The notes beneath the pieces were generated by a model, which saw nothing but the letters and a program-made list of their open reading frames with translations, was not told the origin of the DNA and ran no database searches. A stretch of 64,000 nt of DNA. It comes from Nectonema munidae. Taxonomy: Eukaryota > Nematomorpha > Nectonematoida > Nectonematidae. This document shows, piece after piece, positions 1 through 11,512 of this stretch. The position numbers and the translations under genes are program-made. The stretch lies in the NCBI GenBank assembly GCA_030549495.1, contig JAUIRK010000105.1, positions 310,001 through 374,000 of the forward strand, in the 5' to 3' direction. Positions within the stretch are counted from its first letter, which is position 1, and the number at the start of each line of letters is the position of its first letter.

Positions 1-370
1 CGAAAATATGTTAGACTTTGAATTTAGAAAAAATAAGAGCATTGAACATTAATATTATATCATTACAAAGTCCAGTTATCAAAAATGTTAAAAATTTTCT
101 TAGGTCTTTAGAATGTTTCCAAAATACTGTTGTTGAGCATCTCTTTTTCAACAGATCCCATTGTTGCAAATGACAAGCCAAAAGTTCACTTTACTGTTTG
201 CTAAGAGATAGATCACGAACTAGAAAATTGAATTCAGATTAGGTGATTAGAATTGATTTCTCGACATAGTTAAAGTGTGCAACCTTTTGTGTATTTTGAC
301 ATTCGTAATCATTTGAGTTGGTCATGTCATTACTATTTAACATTTAGTTGGTGCGATCAAATTTATTACC
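1..370. other. AT-rich flank, no gene seen
   Basis: No coding stretch, repeat or structured element could be supported here. It is the left flank of the piggyBac element that starts at 375. Confidence 0.6.
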
Positions 371-374
371 TTAA

Positions 375-3300
375 GTAGTGCGATTGGGTAAAATACCCCA
401 ATATTTATTAAACAATTATCAAAAAAAACTAATGAAAAAATAGATAAGTACAAGACTAAACAAAGCCTAAAATTTAAAAGATATTTAGAAATTTTATAAC
501 GTAATTTCCTAAAAAAAATATAATATCTTAACGCCATCTAAAAAATAAAACTTTTAAAAATTTATTTGTCAAAATATTTAAGTATATGTATATACACAAT
601 GTTCACACAATACACTATTCTAATTTTTACAGCTATGACTTTTACACTTCATGCATTCAATTTTTGTTTTTCTATATTTTCGTGGGCAAAACTTGCATCT
701 TGAAGCATAACTTCAACTTGGGCTGTTCTTGAGGATCTTTTTCTACACAAGATGAAATCAATATTTTGATACCTCTTGGTATACATTTGATCGCTTGTCC
801 TCTTTTCTTATTTTCTAAACAAAAGTCTTTGCCAAGACTTAATAAAAAATTTCTTCGAGATGTTCTTGAAGAAATTGTACTCAACTTGAAAATTATATGA
901 GCATTAATCCCCCCCCCCCCCCTATTATTGCATAACCCCATAAAATATACACATTGGGCATCTTCTGGTTCGTTTCGCACATTTAGAAGAAATCTGATCT
1001 ACTAAATCGACACCATATTTTGTTTCTGTATTGTCGATATTTGCTTAGTGAGGCATGCTAGAAGGAGTCCTTAATATTGGTTTGATCAAGCGTAATACCA
1101 CCTCTCTAGGAGAATTACTAAGAAACCTCTCACCTTTTTGCTTTCTTACATAAATTTCTAAATTTAAAGTGTAAAAGGATTTCGTATCAACTAAACAATA
1201 AACTTACCCTTGAAAGGAAATTATAGCCAGTAAGATACTCGTGTGGACTATATAATGACTTACAATTTTCTATATAAGCATCAAAGAACTCTCTAATTGC
1301 TGCCAATTTATCGTTTTCTCGCCTACTTGTTCTATTACTTTTATCATCAAATCTCAAACATCAAAATCATCATCATCATTCATTCTCAAATATCGACATA
1401 TAAATAAAAATATATGGAAAGACATTACGCTTTTTATAAAGTCGCACCGAAAACCTATGCCATTCCAAATATCATTAAAATTTAAATTATTTGAATGAAG
1501 AGCTCCCATTATAAATAATACACCCAAAAAGCGTTGATTTCTAAAATATCAGTTTCTCTTGAATGACTAGGATCTTTGTAATTCATTTTCACAGATATTA
1601 TGAAAACATTAGTATTTTTCACAATTGAACTTATCATTACATCATTAAAAAAGTTCTAAAATAGTTTCATTTTTTATCTTATTTTGACTTTCAGTCCAGG
1701 GAGGTAAGTTATAATATTATGTTTTCTGATTCGAGAATTTTTAGGCATTGGTGTTTTTTCCACCCAAGATTGTCAAACGCTTGGCAAGTGCTTTCAATAG
1801 CATTATCATCAGAATCATTGAAATTCACTTCTTCACTAAGGATTGAATTTTCTTCAACGTCAGATTCAGAAGTATCTGAAGAATTGAAATTTTCTTAATA
1901 AGAGTGTTTTCTTGCAGTAAATAACTAATTTCATCGATTAGAGAAATAAAGTTAAAAAGTTTCACAAACTTGAAAAAAGAAGCAGACTCTCTAGCGTTTT
2001 TCATTTTTTTACATCCTGGACATTCACTCACAATTCCCATTTTTGTTTGTAACCACTTTAAATCTCAAATTTTATTCATAATCATTCGAATGCCCACTTC
2101 TAGTCCTTATACTTTGGAATACCACTTTTATTTGTAAACCCTGTTTATCAGTAATTATATTCTTCTTTTTAATCATATGACTTTTTTGAAAAATTATCCT
2201 CAATGCTAATGAAAAACTACATTTCAATTATTAGAATAAGCTCTAAAAAATAGAGAAATGCTATAGATCACAAAAAAAAAAGAAATTGGGAGAAAAAAAG
2301 ATTAGATTGCGAATAATGGCAAAAAAATGGAAACCACGTGTATTTGCGTAAAACGGTCATCAAAATTAATGTCATATAATTTTTTATTTATTTTTGTTAA
2401 AATAATGGTAAAAATGTTTATTTATCACAATTAATTATTCAAAGTGTTTCTCTTGAATGACTAGGATCTTTGTAATTCATTTTCACAGATATTATGAATA
2501 CATTAGTATTTTTCTCAATTGAACTTATCATTACATCATATAAAAAAGTTCTAAAATAGTGATTTTCAGTTGTTGGATCTTATAATTTGGACTTTCAGTC
2601 CAGGGAGGCAAGTTATAATGTTGATGTTTTCTGATTCGACCGAATTTTTAGGCATTGGTGTTTTTTCCCCCAAGATTGTCAAAAAATTGGCAAGTGCTTT
2701 CAATAGCATTATCATCAGAATCATTGAAATTCACTTCTTCACTAAGGACTTGAATTTTCTTCAACGTCAGATTCAGAAGTATCTGAAGAATTGAAATTTT
2801 CTTAATAGGAGTGTTTTGATGAAGTAAATAACTGAATTTCATCGATTAGAGAAATAAAGTTAAAAAGTTTCACAAACTTGAAAAAAGAAGCAGACGCTCT
2901 AGCGTAATTTTCATTTTTTTATATCCTGGACATTCACTCACAATTCCCATTTTTGTTTGTAACCACTTTAAATCTCAAATTTTATTCATAATCATTCGAA
3001 TGCCCACTTCTAGTCCTTATACTTTGGAATACCACTTTTATTTGTAAACCCTGTTTATCAGTAATTATATTCTTCTTTTTAATCATATGACTTTTTTGAA
3101 AAATTATCCTCAATGCTAATGAAAAACTACATTTCAATTATTAGAATAAGCTCTAAAAAATAGAGAAATGCTATAGATCACAAAAAAAAAAGAAATTGGG
3201 AGAAAAAAAGATTAGATTGCGAATAATGGCAAAAAAATGGAAACCACGTGTATTTGCGTAAAACGGTCATCAAAATTAATGTCATATAATTTTTTATTTA

Positions 3301-3766
3301 TTTTTGTTAAAATAATGGTAAAAATGTTTATTTATCACAATTAATTATTCAAAGTGTTTTCACGAAAAGATTTTTATCGAGTACAACAACCCAAATATTC
3401 TATGCACTATTATTTTGTTCAATAAACTTTTGTCACTAAAATATAAAAATATAATAGATGGATTTTTCCGTTGTTGGAATCTCATAAAAAGTATGTGAGA
3501 CTTTGTTTTACTGGTGAAACATGCTTTTTAATGTTGATGTTAAGTTCCGAACCTAAGCCTATAAGCTTGGCGTTAAACCTCCAGATCAACAGATAAATTG
3601 TGCATGTTTTTTTATTAGTTTTATAATTTCTAACTTTTGTAGAACTATGATTTAGTAAATTGTCAAAATGAAAGGTACTGAAAGTATTGAATTTTAAGGA
3701 ATAGCACTTTTATGATAAATTATGGTTTGGAGTTTACTGGGGTATTAAAATACCGCACCGCACTAA
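375..3766 (-). mobile_element. piggyBac DNA transposon, decayed, with both ends
   Basis: A broken piggyBac transposon whose transposase reads on the minus strand. The C-terminal cysteine-rich zinc finger lies around 610-720 (pattern RCKFCPRKYRKTK followed by CMKCKSHSC). The preceding SRRNFLLSLG stretch lies around 820-860. The pre-catalytic DKLAAIREFFDAYIENC block lies around 1200-1310. The acidic N-terminal part with the PPWTES stretch lies around 1690-1880. The frame is interrupted many times, so this copy is inactive. Both ends are visible: TTAA at 371-374 followed by GTAGTGCGATTGGG and, in inverse orientation, TTAA at 3767-3770 followed by TTAGTGCGGTGCGG. Each end continues into an AATACCCC-type stretch. 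TTAA target duplication is diagnostic for piggyBac. The N-terminal half is duplicated in tandem (see the next entry). Confidence 0.85.
1553..3359. repeat. Tandem duplication, two ~0.9-kb copies
   Basis: Two head-to-tail copies, about 1553-2446 and 2447-3359. Both begin TTTCTCTTGAATGACTAGG and end in TTATTCAAAGTGTTT. They are nearly identical over long stretches and differ by small indels (offset 894 bp at the start, 910 bp at the end). Each copy holds the acidic N-terminal part of the piggyBac transposase plus its upstream noncoding region. The duplication therefore arose inside the element after insertion, or within its source copy. The high identity compared with the decayed coding frame argues for a fairly young duplication. 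Confidence 0.9.
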
Positions 3767-3770
3767 TTAA

Positions 3771-4370
3771 GTTAAAAGCGCCGCTGTGGTCCACAAATAT
3801 CATTTAAATATCCAAAAATACGATGGATTCTTTGCATTTCCTGTTGCCAGCTGTAAATAAATAAAGTAAACAAAGGCTAAAAATATATATTTTTGTTTTC
3901 AAAATTTTTCAAAAAACAAATTTGAAGGACTACTTTTAATATCTGTTAAGGATCAGTAGCAATAAATTGAACAATTCTTTGGATTTCTCTACATCATTTG
4001 AACGTGAATATGAGTCCAAGAGCTTTTTGTGTTTCACTCAGGATGAAATGGAACTTGTACACCTGACAGAACATATGTTAGGAGCCCAAGTATTTTTTGA
4101 ATATATTTTGAAACATGTCATATTTAAAAACTAAATACAGAAATAAGGAAAAAATTTTCAAAAATTGAATAAAAACTAATTTTAAGGAATGTGAAATAAC
4201 TAAACCTTTGGAAAAATATTATTATAATAATAATGTAGGAAGAAATATCTAAGCACTATTGGACTTTTCCATATGCTTGCGAAATGCTTGAATAGGTATA
4301 AAGTTGAAGTTTGAGAAAATTGTAATTATTTTGCTTGCGAATTGATTAAGAGTGCGGGACTTTGGAGAAA
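3771..4370. other. No gene seen
   Basis: Low-complexity AT-rich sequence between the piggyBac right end and a LINE fragment. I see no coding potential. Confidence 0.5.
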
Positions 4371-4379
4371 TTGATTAGA

Positions 4380-4600
4380 AAACTCTGTCTCTAAGTCTTT
4401 TCTCTGTCTGGTAGTTTTGTAAACTCTGGTCATTGTGATGAGGCAAAGGCGGTGGATTTTAATTAAATAAGTTAATGATTAAGGATAGATTAATGATGGG
4501 GCCCATAAAAGAATGCCATACTCAAGCGTAGGTAGGATGATATCAGAGGTCTGGCAAGACCTCCGGGGAGACAACTCGCAAAACTTGCCAGCCTTATTAT
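4380..4600 (-). mobile_element. LINE fragment, post-RT C-terminal region
   Basis: The minus-strand translation contains SDIILPTLEYGILLWAPS. This matches the region after the reverse-transcriptase palm in Jockey-like non-LTR retrotransposons (general form LEYG..lWaP). A frame change follows, then a KIHRLCL-like stretch typical of the next part. It is a short, decayed fragment. It may belong to the LINE that reappears at 8594-9060, with the satellites and the palindrome in between, but this is inference. Confidence 0.6.
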
Positions 4601-4781
4601 ATATTTAAATGTGTAAATCGTAAAATGCTTAAAAAATATACTTAAAATAAAAATTTTCAAAAAATATTTTACATACATATTGAAAGCCACATTTCAAAAA
4701 TTCTACCTAAAAGTTCAAAAAATTTAACTTTGAAATTGCAGTTTTATTTCATAAAAACTATATGATTGGTTGAAATATGTA

Positions 4782-4786
<5 letters not shown>

Positions 4787-4818
<32 letters not shown>
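4787..4818. repeat. (AAT)n microsatellite
   Basis: About ten AAT/ATA units in a row. The rest of 4610-5090 is AT-rich with nothing further recognisable. Confidence 0.9.
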
Positions 4819-4819
<1 letters not shown>

Positions 4820-5094
4820 CAATACTACTTTTTGAAAATTTTTACTTGTTTGATTTGAAGAAAGAATTAAACTGTTTTTCAATATTTCTTTTTCATGATA
4901 TATATATCATTAGAAAGCTTATCGTTTTCTACATACTCTAGAATAATTTATTTTTGCAAAAGTTTTAACAAATTTTAATAAATGGACTTTACTTCGAAAA
5001 ATTTTGTCTAAATTTTTGAAAAATTACGGACCACCTTTTTATTTAAGCATAATGTGAAGATTTTTTAAAAAAAATTGAATGAAAATGATATCAT

Positions 5095-5765
5095 TGGAAA
5101 GGTATACTCTTTGTGGTTAACATAGGCTAGGTTATACAAATAAATATATTTTCATTTTTCCAAAATCTGCTTTTATGTGAGGTCAGTCAAGTTTTATCTA
5201 GTTTCAAAAAATACCAATAATAATTAACGTTCTTAATTTATATAATATTTTTTCAATATTTTATATTCACAAAGGTAAAATATGATTTTTTACATTTTAA
5301 AATTTCATAGTTGAAGAAAACTGTCGAAAATTAATATATATTTTTTACTTTATATGGGTCAGTAGAACAGGTCAGTATAATGTTTTTCTAATAAATTTTA
5401 AATTATTTTTAAAGTGAAAAATGTTGATCGAATGTACAAGATTTGAAGCTATACTCTTTGTGGGTAAAATAGGCTAGGTTTTACAAATTATTTTTATTTT
5501 TCCAAAATCCGCTTTTATGTGAGGTCAGTTAACTTTTATCTAGTTTCAAAAAATACCAATAATTAACGTGATGAGTTTATATATTATTTCTTCAAAATTT
5601 AATATTCACAAAGGTAGAATATGGGTTTTAACATTTTAAAATGTCATAGTTAAATAAAACTGTCGAAAATTAATATTTATTTTTTACTTTTTATGGGTCA
5701 GTAGTATAGGTCAGTATAATATTTTTCTAATAAATTTTAAATGATTTTTCAAGTGAAAAATGTCG
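5095..5765. repeat. Diverged ~350-bp tandem repeat, two copies
   Basis: The block starting TATACTCTTTGTGG, with the landmarks AGGCTAGGTT, GCTTTTATGTGAGGTCAGT and ACTGTCGAAAATTAATAT, occurs at about 5102-5450 and again at about 5452-5765. Each copy ends in GTCAGTATAATrTTTTTCTAA followed by a GTCGAT/GTTGAT-AATGTAC stretch. A further tail copy is at 6697-6790. The copies carry several small differences and no open frame. Confidence 0.8.
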
Positions 5766-6288
5766 ATTAAATGTACGAGTTTTGTTTGATAATCGTAGTT
5801 TACTTTTATTTAGTTTAGATACAACCTTTCTAATTTTTAACGAAGGGCATTCGTTATATTTATACCGACAGTGTGCGAGGAATAAATCACATTATTGATT
5901 GATTTTAGAGCATAATTATGCGAAGAAAGATTAATACATGTTGCATTACGCGTTTGTTACCGCAGTGAATTCTTATCTCACATACGCTTCACCACATCTT
6001 TAGCACGCGTGTGTGGTTTATTAATGTCGATTGAATGTACGAATTTTGTTGGATAATCGTAGTCTACTTTTATTTAGTTTAGATACAACCTTTCTAATTT
6101 TTAACGAAGGGCATTCGTTATATTTATACCTACAGTATGCGAGGAATAAATCACATTATTGATTGATTTTAGAGCATAACTATGCGAAGAAAGATGAACA
6201 CATGTTGCATTACGCGTTTGTGAGCGCAGTGAATTCTTATCTCGCATACGCTACACCACATCTTTAGCACGCGTGTGTGGTTTATTTT
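5761..6288. repeat. 264-bp tandem repeat, two copies
   Basis: Two adjacent copies at 5761-6024 and 6025-6288, both running from TGTCGATT.AATGTACGA to ACGCGTGTGTGGTTTATT with few substitutions. The start of this unit is also the tail of the ~350-bp repeat to its left, so the region is a composite satellite built from overlapping units. Confidence 0.85.
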
Positions 6289-7040
6289 ATCGGGCTAGTG
6301 TACGCTTAGTTTATTTGTAGTGTTCCTAACTTAAATCTTAGTCAAATATTAAAACGCTTATAACTTTCACATTTCTCAACAAAATGCATCATGCGATATA
6401 CCAAATTAAAGCATTTTTTATGGGCTTTCAGAATACATTACTTATATCACAAGTACTTAAGAAATACCTTTTACTGTTTCTATTTTCCATGGGCTTCATA
6501 CCATTAATTAGCAGATAAGGGATGCATTTTAAACTAAAGCTCCTTTCATTAGGACAAATTTTTACCTATATTATGTGACAATTTCCAGCACAATTATAAA
6601 GCGACTCTACTCTCAGAATCTAAATTTATTTGTAGATTTTTATAAAATAGTATTAGTTTTTCCATTTTTTTTATAAATTAACCTTCGTTTTTTTTATTGG
6701 TCAGTATAATGTTTTTCTAATAAATTTAAAATTATTTTTGAAGTTAAAAATGTAGATCGAATGTACAAGTTTTGTTAGATAATCGTAGTCCACTATTTAT
6801 TTTTAGATTTTTATTAAATCATTTTAGTTTTTGGTTTTTTATAAATTAACATTAGTTTTTTACTTCTTTTGAATAATCATCCAAAATTTAAGTGCGGGTT
6901 TGATTTACACTTTGATTCGAAAAAAATATGTTTTGGATAAATATTATTTTTATTATTGTTTACTGCATATAAATTTCTAAAGAGAAGATAAATAGATCAA
7001 AATATGTGTTTTAATCAATTTTTCTCAATAAGTATTGAAG

Positions 7041-7193
7041 CTATGAGGTAGCAAAATATGAACAGAAAGTTTGATATTTTTAGATTTTTTAAAGAATATT
7101 TTTCGATTCTTTGATCACAGAATTTTATTTTGATTATTTGACAAATATAATATTTATCAAATAGTCCAAATTGCAAAGTATAGGTATTTTAAA
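7041..7193. repeat. Permuted copy of part of the palindrome arm
   Basis: Two blocks shared with the inner part of the right palindrome arm appear here in swapped order. First comes TATGAGGTAGCAAAATATGA through ATTCTTTGAT, then GATTATTTGACAAATATAAT through AAGTATAGGTA. In the arm the second block precedes the first. The swap suggests that the arm sequence once existed as a tandem array. Confidence 0.75.
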
Positions 7194-7273
7194 CAAAACA
7201 GTAATATATTTTAAGAAATGTTTTTTCAGTATAAAGAGTTTAGAAAACTCTTCTCTAATATGTAATGATATAT

Positions 7274-8551
7274 TCTCATAACCTGTACGGTTGAACGCGG
7301 GTAGACAACTTGCGTGTTATCTCCAACCCGTATATTACGATGATTCTTCTCCAACCTGTATTCTACGATGATTCAACTCCAAACTATATACTACGATGAT
7401 TCATCTCTAACCTGTATACTACGATGATTCATCTCTAACCTGTATACTACGATGATTCATCTTCAACCTGTATACTACGATGGTTTCTATTCCATGTACA
7501 AATAACTAGGGAGACAATGTTCAACTTTCTGTTCACATTCTGCTAGATGTAAGATTTGATATACCTCATTCGGGGAGACGATGCTACATAAGTTATTACC
7601 TATAAACATTATTCCTGTATACTACGATGGTTCATCTCCAACCTGTATACCGCGATAATTCATATCAAAGAATCGAAAAATATTCTTTAAAAAATCAAAA
7701 AATATCAAACTTTCTGTTCATATTTTGCTACCTCATACGATGTTACAAAAGTTATTACCTATACTTTGCAATTTGCACGATTTTAAATATTATATTTGTC
7801 GAATAATCAAAGAATCGAAAAATGTTCAAATCAAAAAATATTTATTCTTTTTAAATATATCGTTGGCTCCCCTTACTTTTAAAATTGAAAGATAAACCTA
7901 GTTTTTAATAATTAATTTTTATCAAATTATGCACATACGAAACTAAAAGTAAGGGGAGCCAACGATATATTTAAAAAGAATAAATATTTTTTGATTTGAA
8001 CATTTTTCGATTCTTTGATTATTCGACAAATATAATATTTAAAATCGTGCAAATTGCAAAGTATAGGTAATAACTTTTGTAACATCGTATGAGGTAGCAA
8101 AATATGAACAGAAAGTTTGATATTTTTTGATTTTTTAAAGAATATTTTTCGATTCTTTGATATGAATTATCGCGGTATACAGGTTGGAGATGAACCATCG
8201 TAGTATACAGGAATAATGTTTATAGGTAATAACTTATGTAGCATCGTCTCCCCGAATGAGGTATATCAAATCTTACATCTAGCAGAATGTGAACAGAAAG
8301 TTGAACATTGTCTCCCTAGTTATTTGTACATGGAATAGAAACCATCGTAGTATACAGGTTGAAGATGAATCATCGTAGTATACAGGTTAGAGATGAATCA
8401 TCGTAGTATACAGGTTAGAGATGAATCATTGTAGTATATAGTTTGGAGTTGAATCATCGTAGAATACAGGTTGGAGAAGAATCATCGTAATATACGGGTT
8501 GGAGATAACACGCAAGTTGTCTACCCGCGTTCAACCGTACAGGTTATGAGA
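7274..8551. repeat. Near-perfect inverted repeat, 607-bp arms, 64-bp spacer
   Basis: The left arm (7274-7880) and right arm (7945-8551) are reverse complements over their full length. The coordinate sum is 15825 at both ends, so there is no net indel. Reading through both arms I found a single mismatch, C/T within the 28-bp repeats. The spacer at 7881-7944 is unique AT-rich DNA. The outer part of each arm holds about six 28-bp minisatellite units of the form TCTCTAACCTGTATACTACG plus ATGATTCA. No protein is encoded. An (AT)n run follows at 8552-8575. The layout resembles foldback elements or elements with long subterminal repeats. A partial relative lies at 28905-29113. Confidence 0.93.
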
Positions 8552-8593
8552 TATATATATATATATATATATATAAAAGAAGAGTGTTGAATA

Positions 8594-9060
8594 CTTAGAC
8601 CCCATTTATAAGATATAATTTTACTAAGAGATAAAAAAGTTAAAGGTAGTTTGTGGTATAGGTTTTTGAAGTGGGGTGACTATTTGTGCTTTGATTGAAA
8701 GGTGAGTCCTAAATATTTGACAAAGGAAGATGGTTGGATGAAAATATCCCTGGATGTAGTGAGAGGTAAAGAGAATGTGTTCGTGTGAAGCGTATAAGGG
8801 TTGATTTTGCTGCGTTAAATTTTACTTTTAATAAATCGGCTGCAAAAATTAACGTGTTAAAGAGTAAGTTGATGTTCATCATGTTTTCTTTTTGAGAGTT
8901 TGAGGTAAAGATAAAGGTTAGATCATCTGAATAGCATTGAAAGAAGGCTGAATTGTTATCTAATATATCTAAGAGGGGGTTTATAAGTATAATCCATAGG
9001 ATATCGGAGAGGCACCCACCTTGTGGCGGGGATAGTGAGAGGCAATGAATTGCAACTAAA
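8594..9060 (-). mobile_element. LINE reverse-transcriptase fragment
   Basis: The minus strand encodes part of a non-LTR reverse transcriptase. PPQGGCLSDILW corresponds to the PQG-vLSP motif. NPLLDILDNN follows, then CYSDDLTFIFT, the YxDD catalytic box with S before DD, and AAKSTLIRFT. A frame change leads into FVKYLGLTF and then KWGLSIQHS, which match the conserved VKYLGv and later W-containing stretches. The fragment is open for over 300 nt across the RT core, then shifts frame. It abuts the (AT)n tract and palindrome on its 3' side and the hAT gene on its 5' side, so it is an isolated piece. Confidence 0.8.
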
Positions 9061-9181
9061 GAATTGTGTTTGAATATAAGACACCGATTTGAAAGATAAT
9101 TTTGAAGAAAAAAGAGGGCATAAAAATATTTTCAACCAAAAAAATCCGGACAAAACGGGACATGCTAAAGTAGGCAAAATT

Positions 9182-10860
9182 TTAAAAAAAATTATTTTGC
9201 AGAGAAAAACAATACTTGTCTGAAGAAGATATACTTTTTAAAAGGTCTTGATTCTTCAGAAGATACCTATAAAACTCAGCACAAGTTAACTTTTTGAAAT
9301 TATAATTTATGATAAGAAGACTTCTTATAGTTTCAATTGATAAATTATTTCTCTTATCGGTCCATTGGTGCTCCATCATTGAAAAAATTCTTTCCAGATT
9401 TGAACTATGTGCTTGAATTGAAAAAACATATTGAACAATTATTAAAAGTTCGGAAAAATTTTCTTGTATTTGATCTTTCTTGAAAAACTTTAACCATTTT
9501 TCATTAGTTGATAAAGACAAAAACTCCGGCTTTTTTATTTCTTCATTCAAAAATTTGGTTAATAATACATATTCATCAAATAGCTTGGCATCATCAACTT
9601 TGATGTTGTTTTGGTCCAAAAATTTTAACGATTTTGAAATATCTTTCCATAGTATGTTTTTCTTAAGAGTCATCCATCGAAAAACTGCAAACTTTTTGAG
9701 CGAAGACAGCCATGACTCCAAGTAAGAAACGCCTTCAGCATACAATTTTTTAACATCCTTTTGAAATTTATTATATGAAGTTTCGTAGCCCTCTTCAAGC
9801 TTTTTTTCCACCAAAACTTTAAGTTCTGAAGGTAAAAAGTTTTCATTTAAACGTTTCTCCAAAGATTCTAAAACTGCAGTGAAAATTTCATAGTCGTCAA
9901 CAACAGTATTAGTAGATTTTTCTATTTTAGCAATGGAAGTATGAAATAAGTATGCTAAAGAACAAACCGGTTTCAAATAAAGTTCGCTGAAAGGATGCTA
10001 AAAAAAATTGTTTAAAGCAGTGGGAGCATTGTTTTGAGATTGAAAATAAGACTTCAAAGCTTTAAACAATCCAAAATTCTTTCAATAGCTGGAAACAAAG
10101 AAAGCCATCTTGTTTTACTGAAGGAGAGAATGTTTTTGAACTTCAAGTTTACAAATGAACAAAAATCTTTTCGGTTTTCAGTTCTTACAGTGTATGTATG
10201 AAAGTAATAAAACAACTTTGTTACAACTAATTCAATATCAATTTCCAAGGTATCTATAGCTTTATGAATAGCATTGTTTAAAACATGCGCTGGACATCCC
10301 AAAGAAACTTAATTAAAATTACTAAGATATCTTTGTAACTTGAAAAAAACATTATTTTGGCCTTTATTATCTTTTCCTCCGAACATTGTATTGCAGTTAT
10401 CGGCAGTAAAGGAAATACATTTTCTATTAATACCGAATTTTTCTAGTGTATCAACAATATAATTGAATAATGTTTCAGCCTTTTCATTTGGAAAATTTTG
10501 TATTTCAATTACTTTTGATACAATACCTTCTCCTTTCCAGTCAAAGTATTGAACAACCAATGGAACAACTTTTAAAGAATAATGATTGCTGATATCGACA
10601 GATATTCCATAAAACAATATTTCTTCTCTCATTATAACATTCAAACTAACTTTTAAAATATGAGGAGCAAAAACTTTGTTAATGATGGCAGATGTTTTTG
10701 TTCTAGAGCAGGCTATACTTTTAGCCGTCTCGGAATCTGTAAAAAGTTGATTCATCAATAAAGAAGTGCATTCCATATTTCTAAAGCTACTTCCATGTTT
10801 AACACAATGATAAACCAAAGCTCCTTCAGCCGCGCATCTTAAATTTTGTATTTTATTATT
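9182..10860 (-). mobile_element. hAT transposase gene, lightly broken
   Basis: A hAT-superfamily transposase on the minus strand in three frame segments. The N-terminal part (10860-10309) starts near CAAEGALVYHCVKHGSS and carries the first catalytic region with ISVDISNHYSLK and FTADNCNTMFGG. The middle part (10302-10054) holds GCPAHVLNNAIHKA and FSKTRWLSLFPAIERI. The C-terminal part (9976-9182, about 264 codons) ends in the hAT dimerisation domain with AHSSNLERIFSMM and WTDKRNNLSIETIRSLL. These are hallmark hAT stretches in the expected order. Two to three frame breaks make the gene inactive. I found no BED zinc finger and no clear terminal repeats. Confidence 0.88.
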
Positions 10861-11343
10861 TTTATCAATATAATCATATTGATATAATTATTTTAAAGAT
10901 TTATTTTGATTACCATCAAAAAACAAAATAGTTTCACGATCAATAGTTTTTACAATTTAATTTCCTGTAGTTTGCTCAGGTTTAAATAATAACTCTGCCA
11001 CTACCTAAGTATTGCCCAATTTAATAAAATTGAATCGATGATAATCCACTATATATAATTTTTTATTATAAAAAATATCTTTTAGCCTTTTCAAAATTTA
11101 ATAAATGAGGTAATATTTTACACCAAAAATTCTTTTACATTATTAATTCTAATTAGAAAAAACTATAATAATACGTATTTTGTTTTCTGGGGAGAATCAT
11201 GTTAAGCGGTCTGTATAGATCTTGTGAACTTCCCTGCATGCTTTATAATATTGTTTTATAATATTTGTGTTGATAATTCTATCTTGTTCATATTTAAAAT
11301 ATTTTAATGTGATTTGTTTAAGAGTTTGATGCTTAATAAATTT
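10861..11343. other. No gene seen
   Basis: AT-rich DNA between the hAT coding part and the SINE, probably the 5' noncoding part of the hAT copy. A CTT-type run lies just before the SINE (11344-11362). Confidence 0.4.
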
Positions 11344-11361
11344 TTTCTTCTTCTTCTTCTT

Positions 11362-11512
11362 TGAAGGGGCGTGAGTAGGGTTGGTTAGATGCTGGATTCG
11401 ATAACTCAAGGTCTTGGGTTCGATCCCGCATCAAGCCTGCTTTCCTCATAGTTCGATACAAGCGGCGCAATTGTGCCTTCTCGATGAAAACACCCGAGGT
11501 ACCTTTCCTTAC
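11362..11512 (+). mobile_element. tRNA-derived SINE, copy 1
   Basis: A tRNA-like head with an A-box-like stretch (GTAGGGTTGGTTAGATGC, about 11375-11392) and a good B box GGTTCGATCCC at 11417-11427. A shared body follows: TCAAGCCTGCTTTCCTCATA, a GTTCGATACAAG stretch, then TCTCGATGAAAAC and GAGGTACC. The same order occurs in copies at 22391-22567 and 37784-37920 on the minus strand, which establishes a SINE family and not a tRNA gene. Internal RNA polymerase III promoter boxes are expected to drive it. Confidence 0.8.

Noticed and set aside
7274-8551. CRISPR-like array because of the regularly spaced 28-bp units
   Set aside because: The units are directly adjacent with no spacers, in eukaryotic DNA, and mirrored in an inverted arm: a minisatellite.
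11405-11430. Possible functional tRNA gene (good B box)
   Set aside because: No cloverleaf can be closed, and the same head plus body recurs twice in the window, so it is a SINE.
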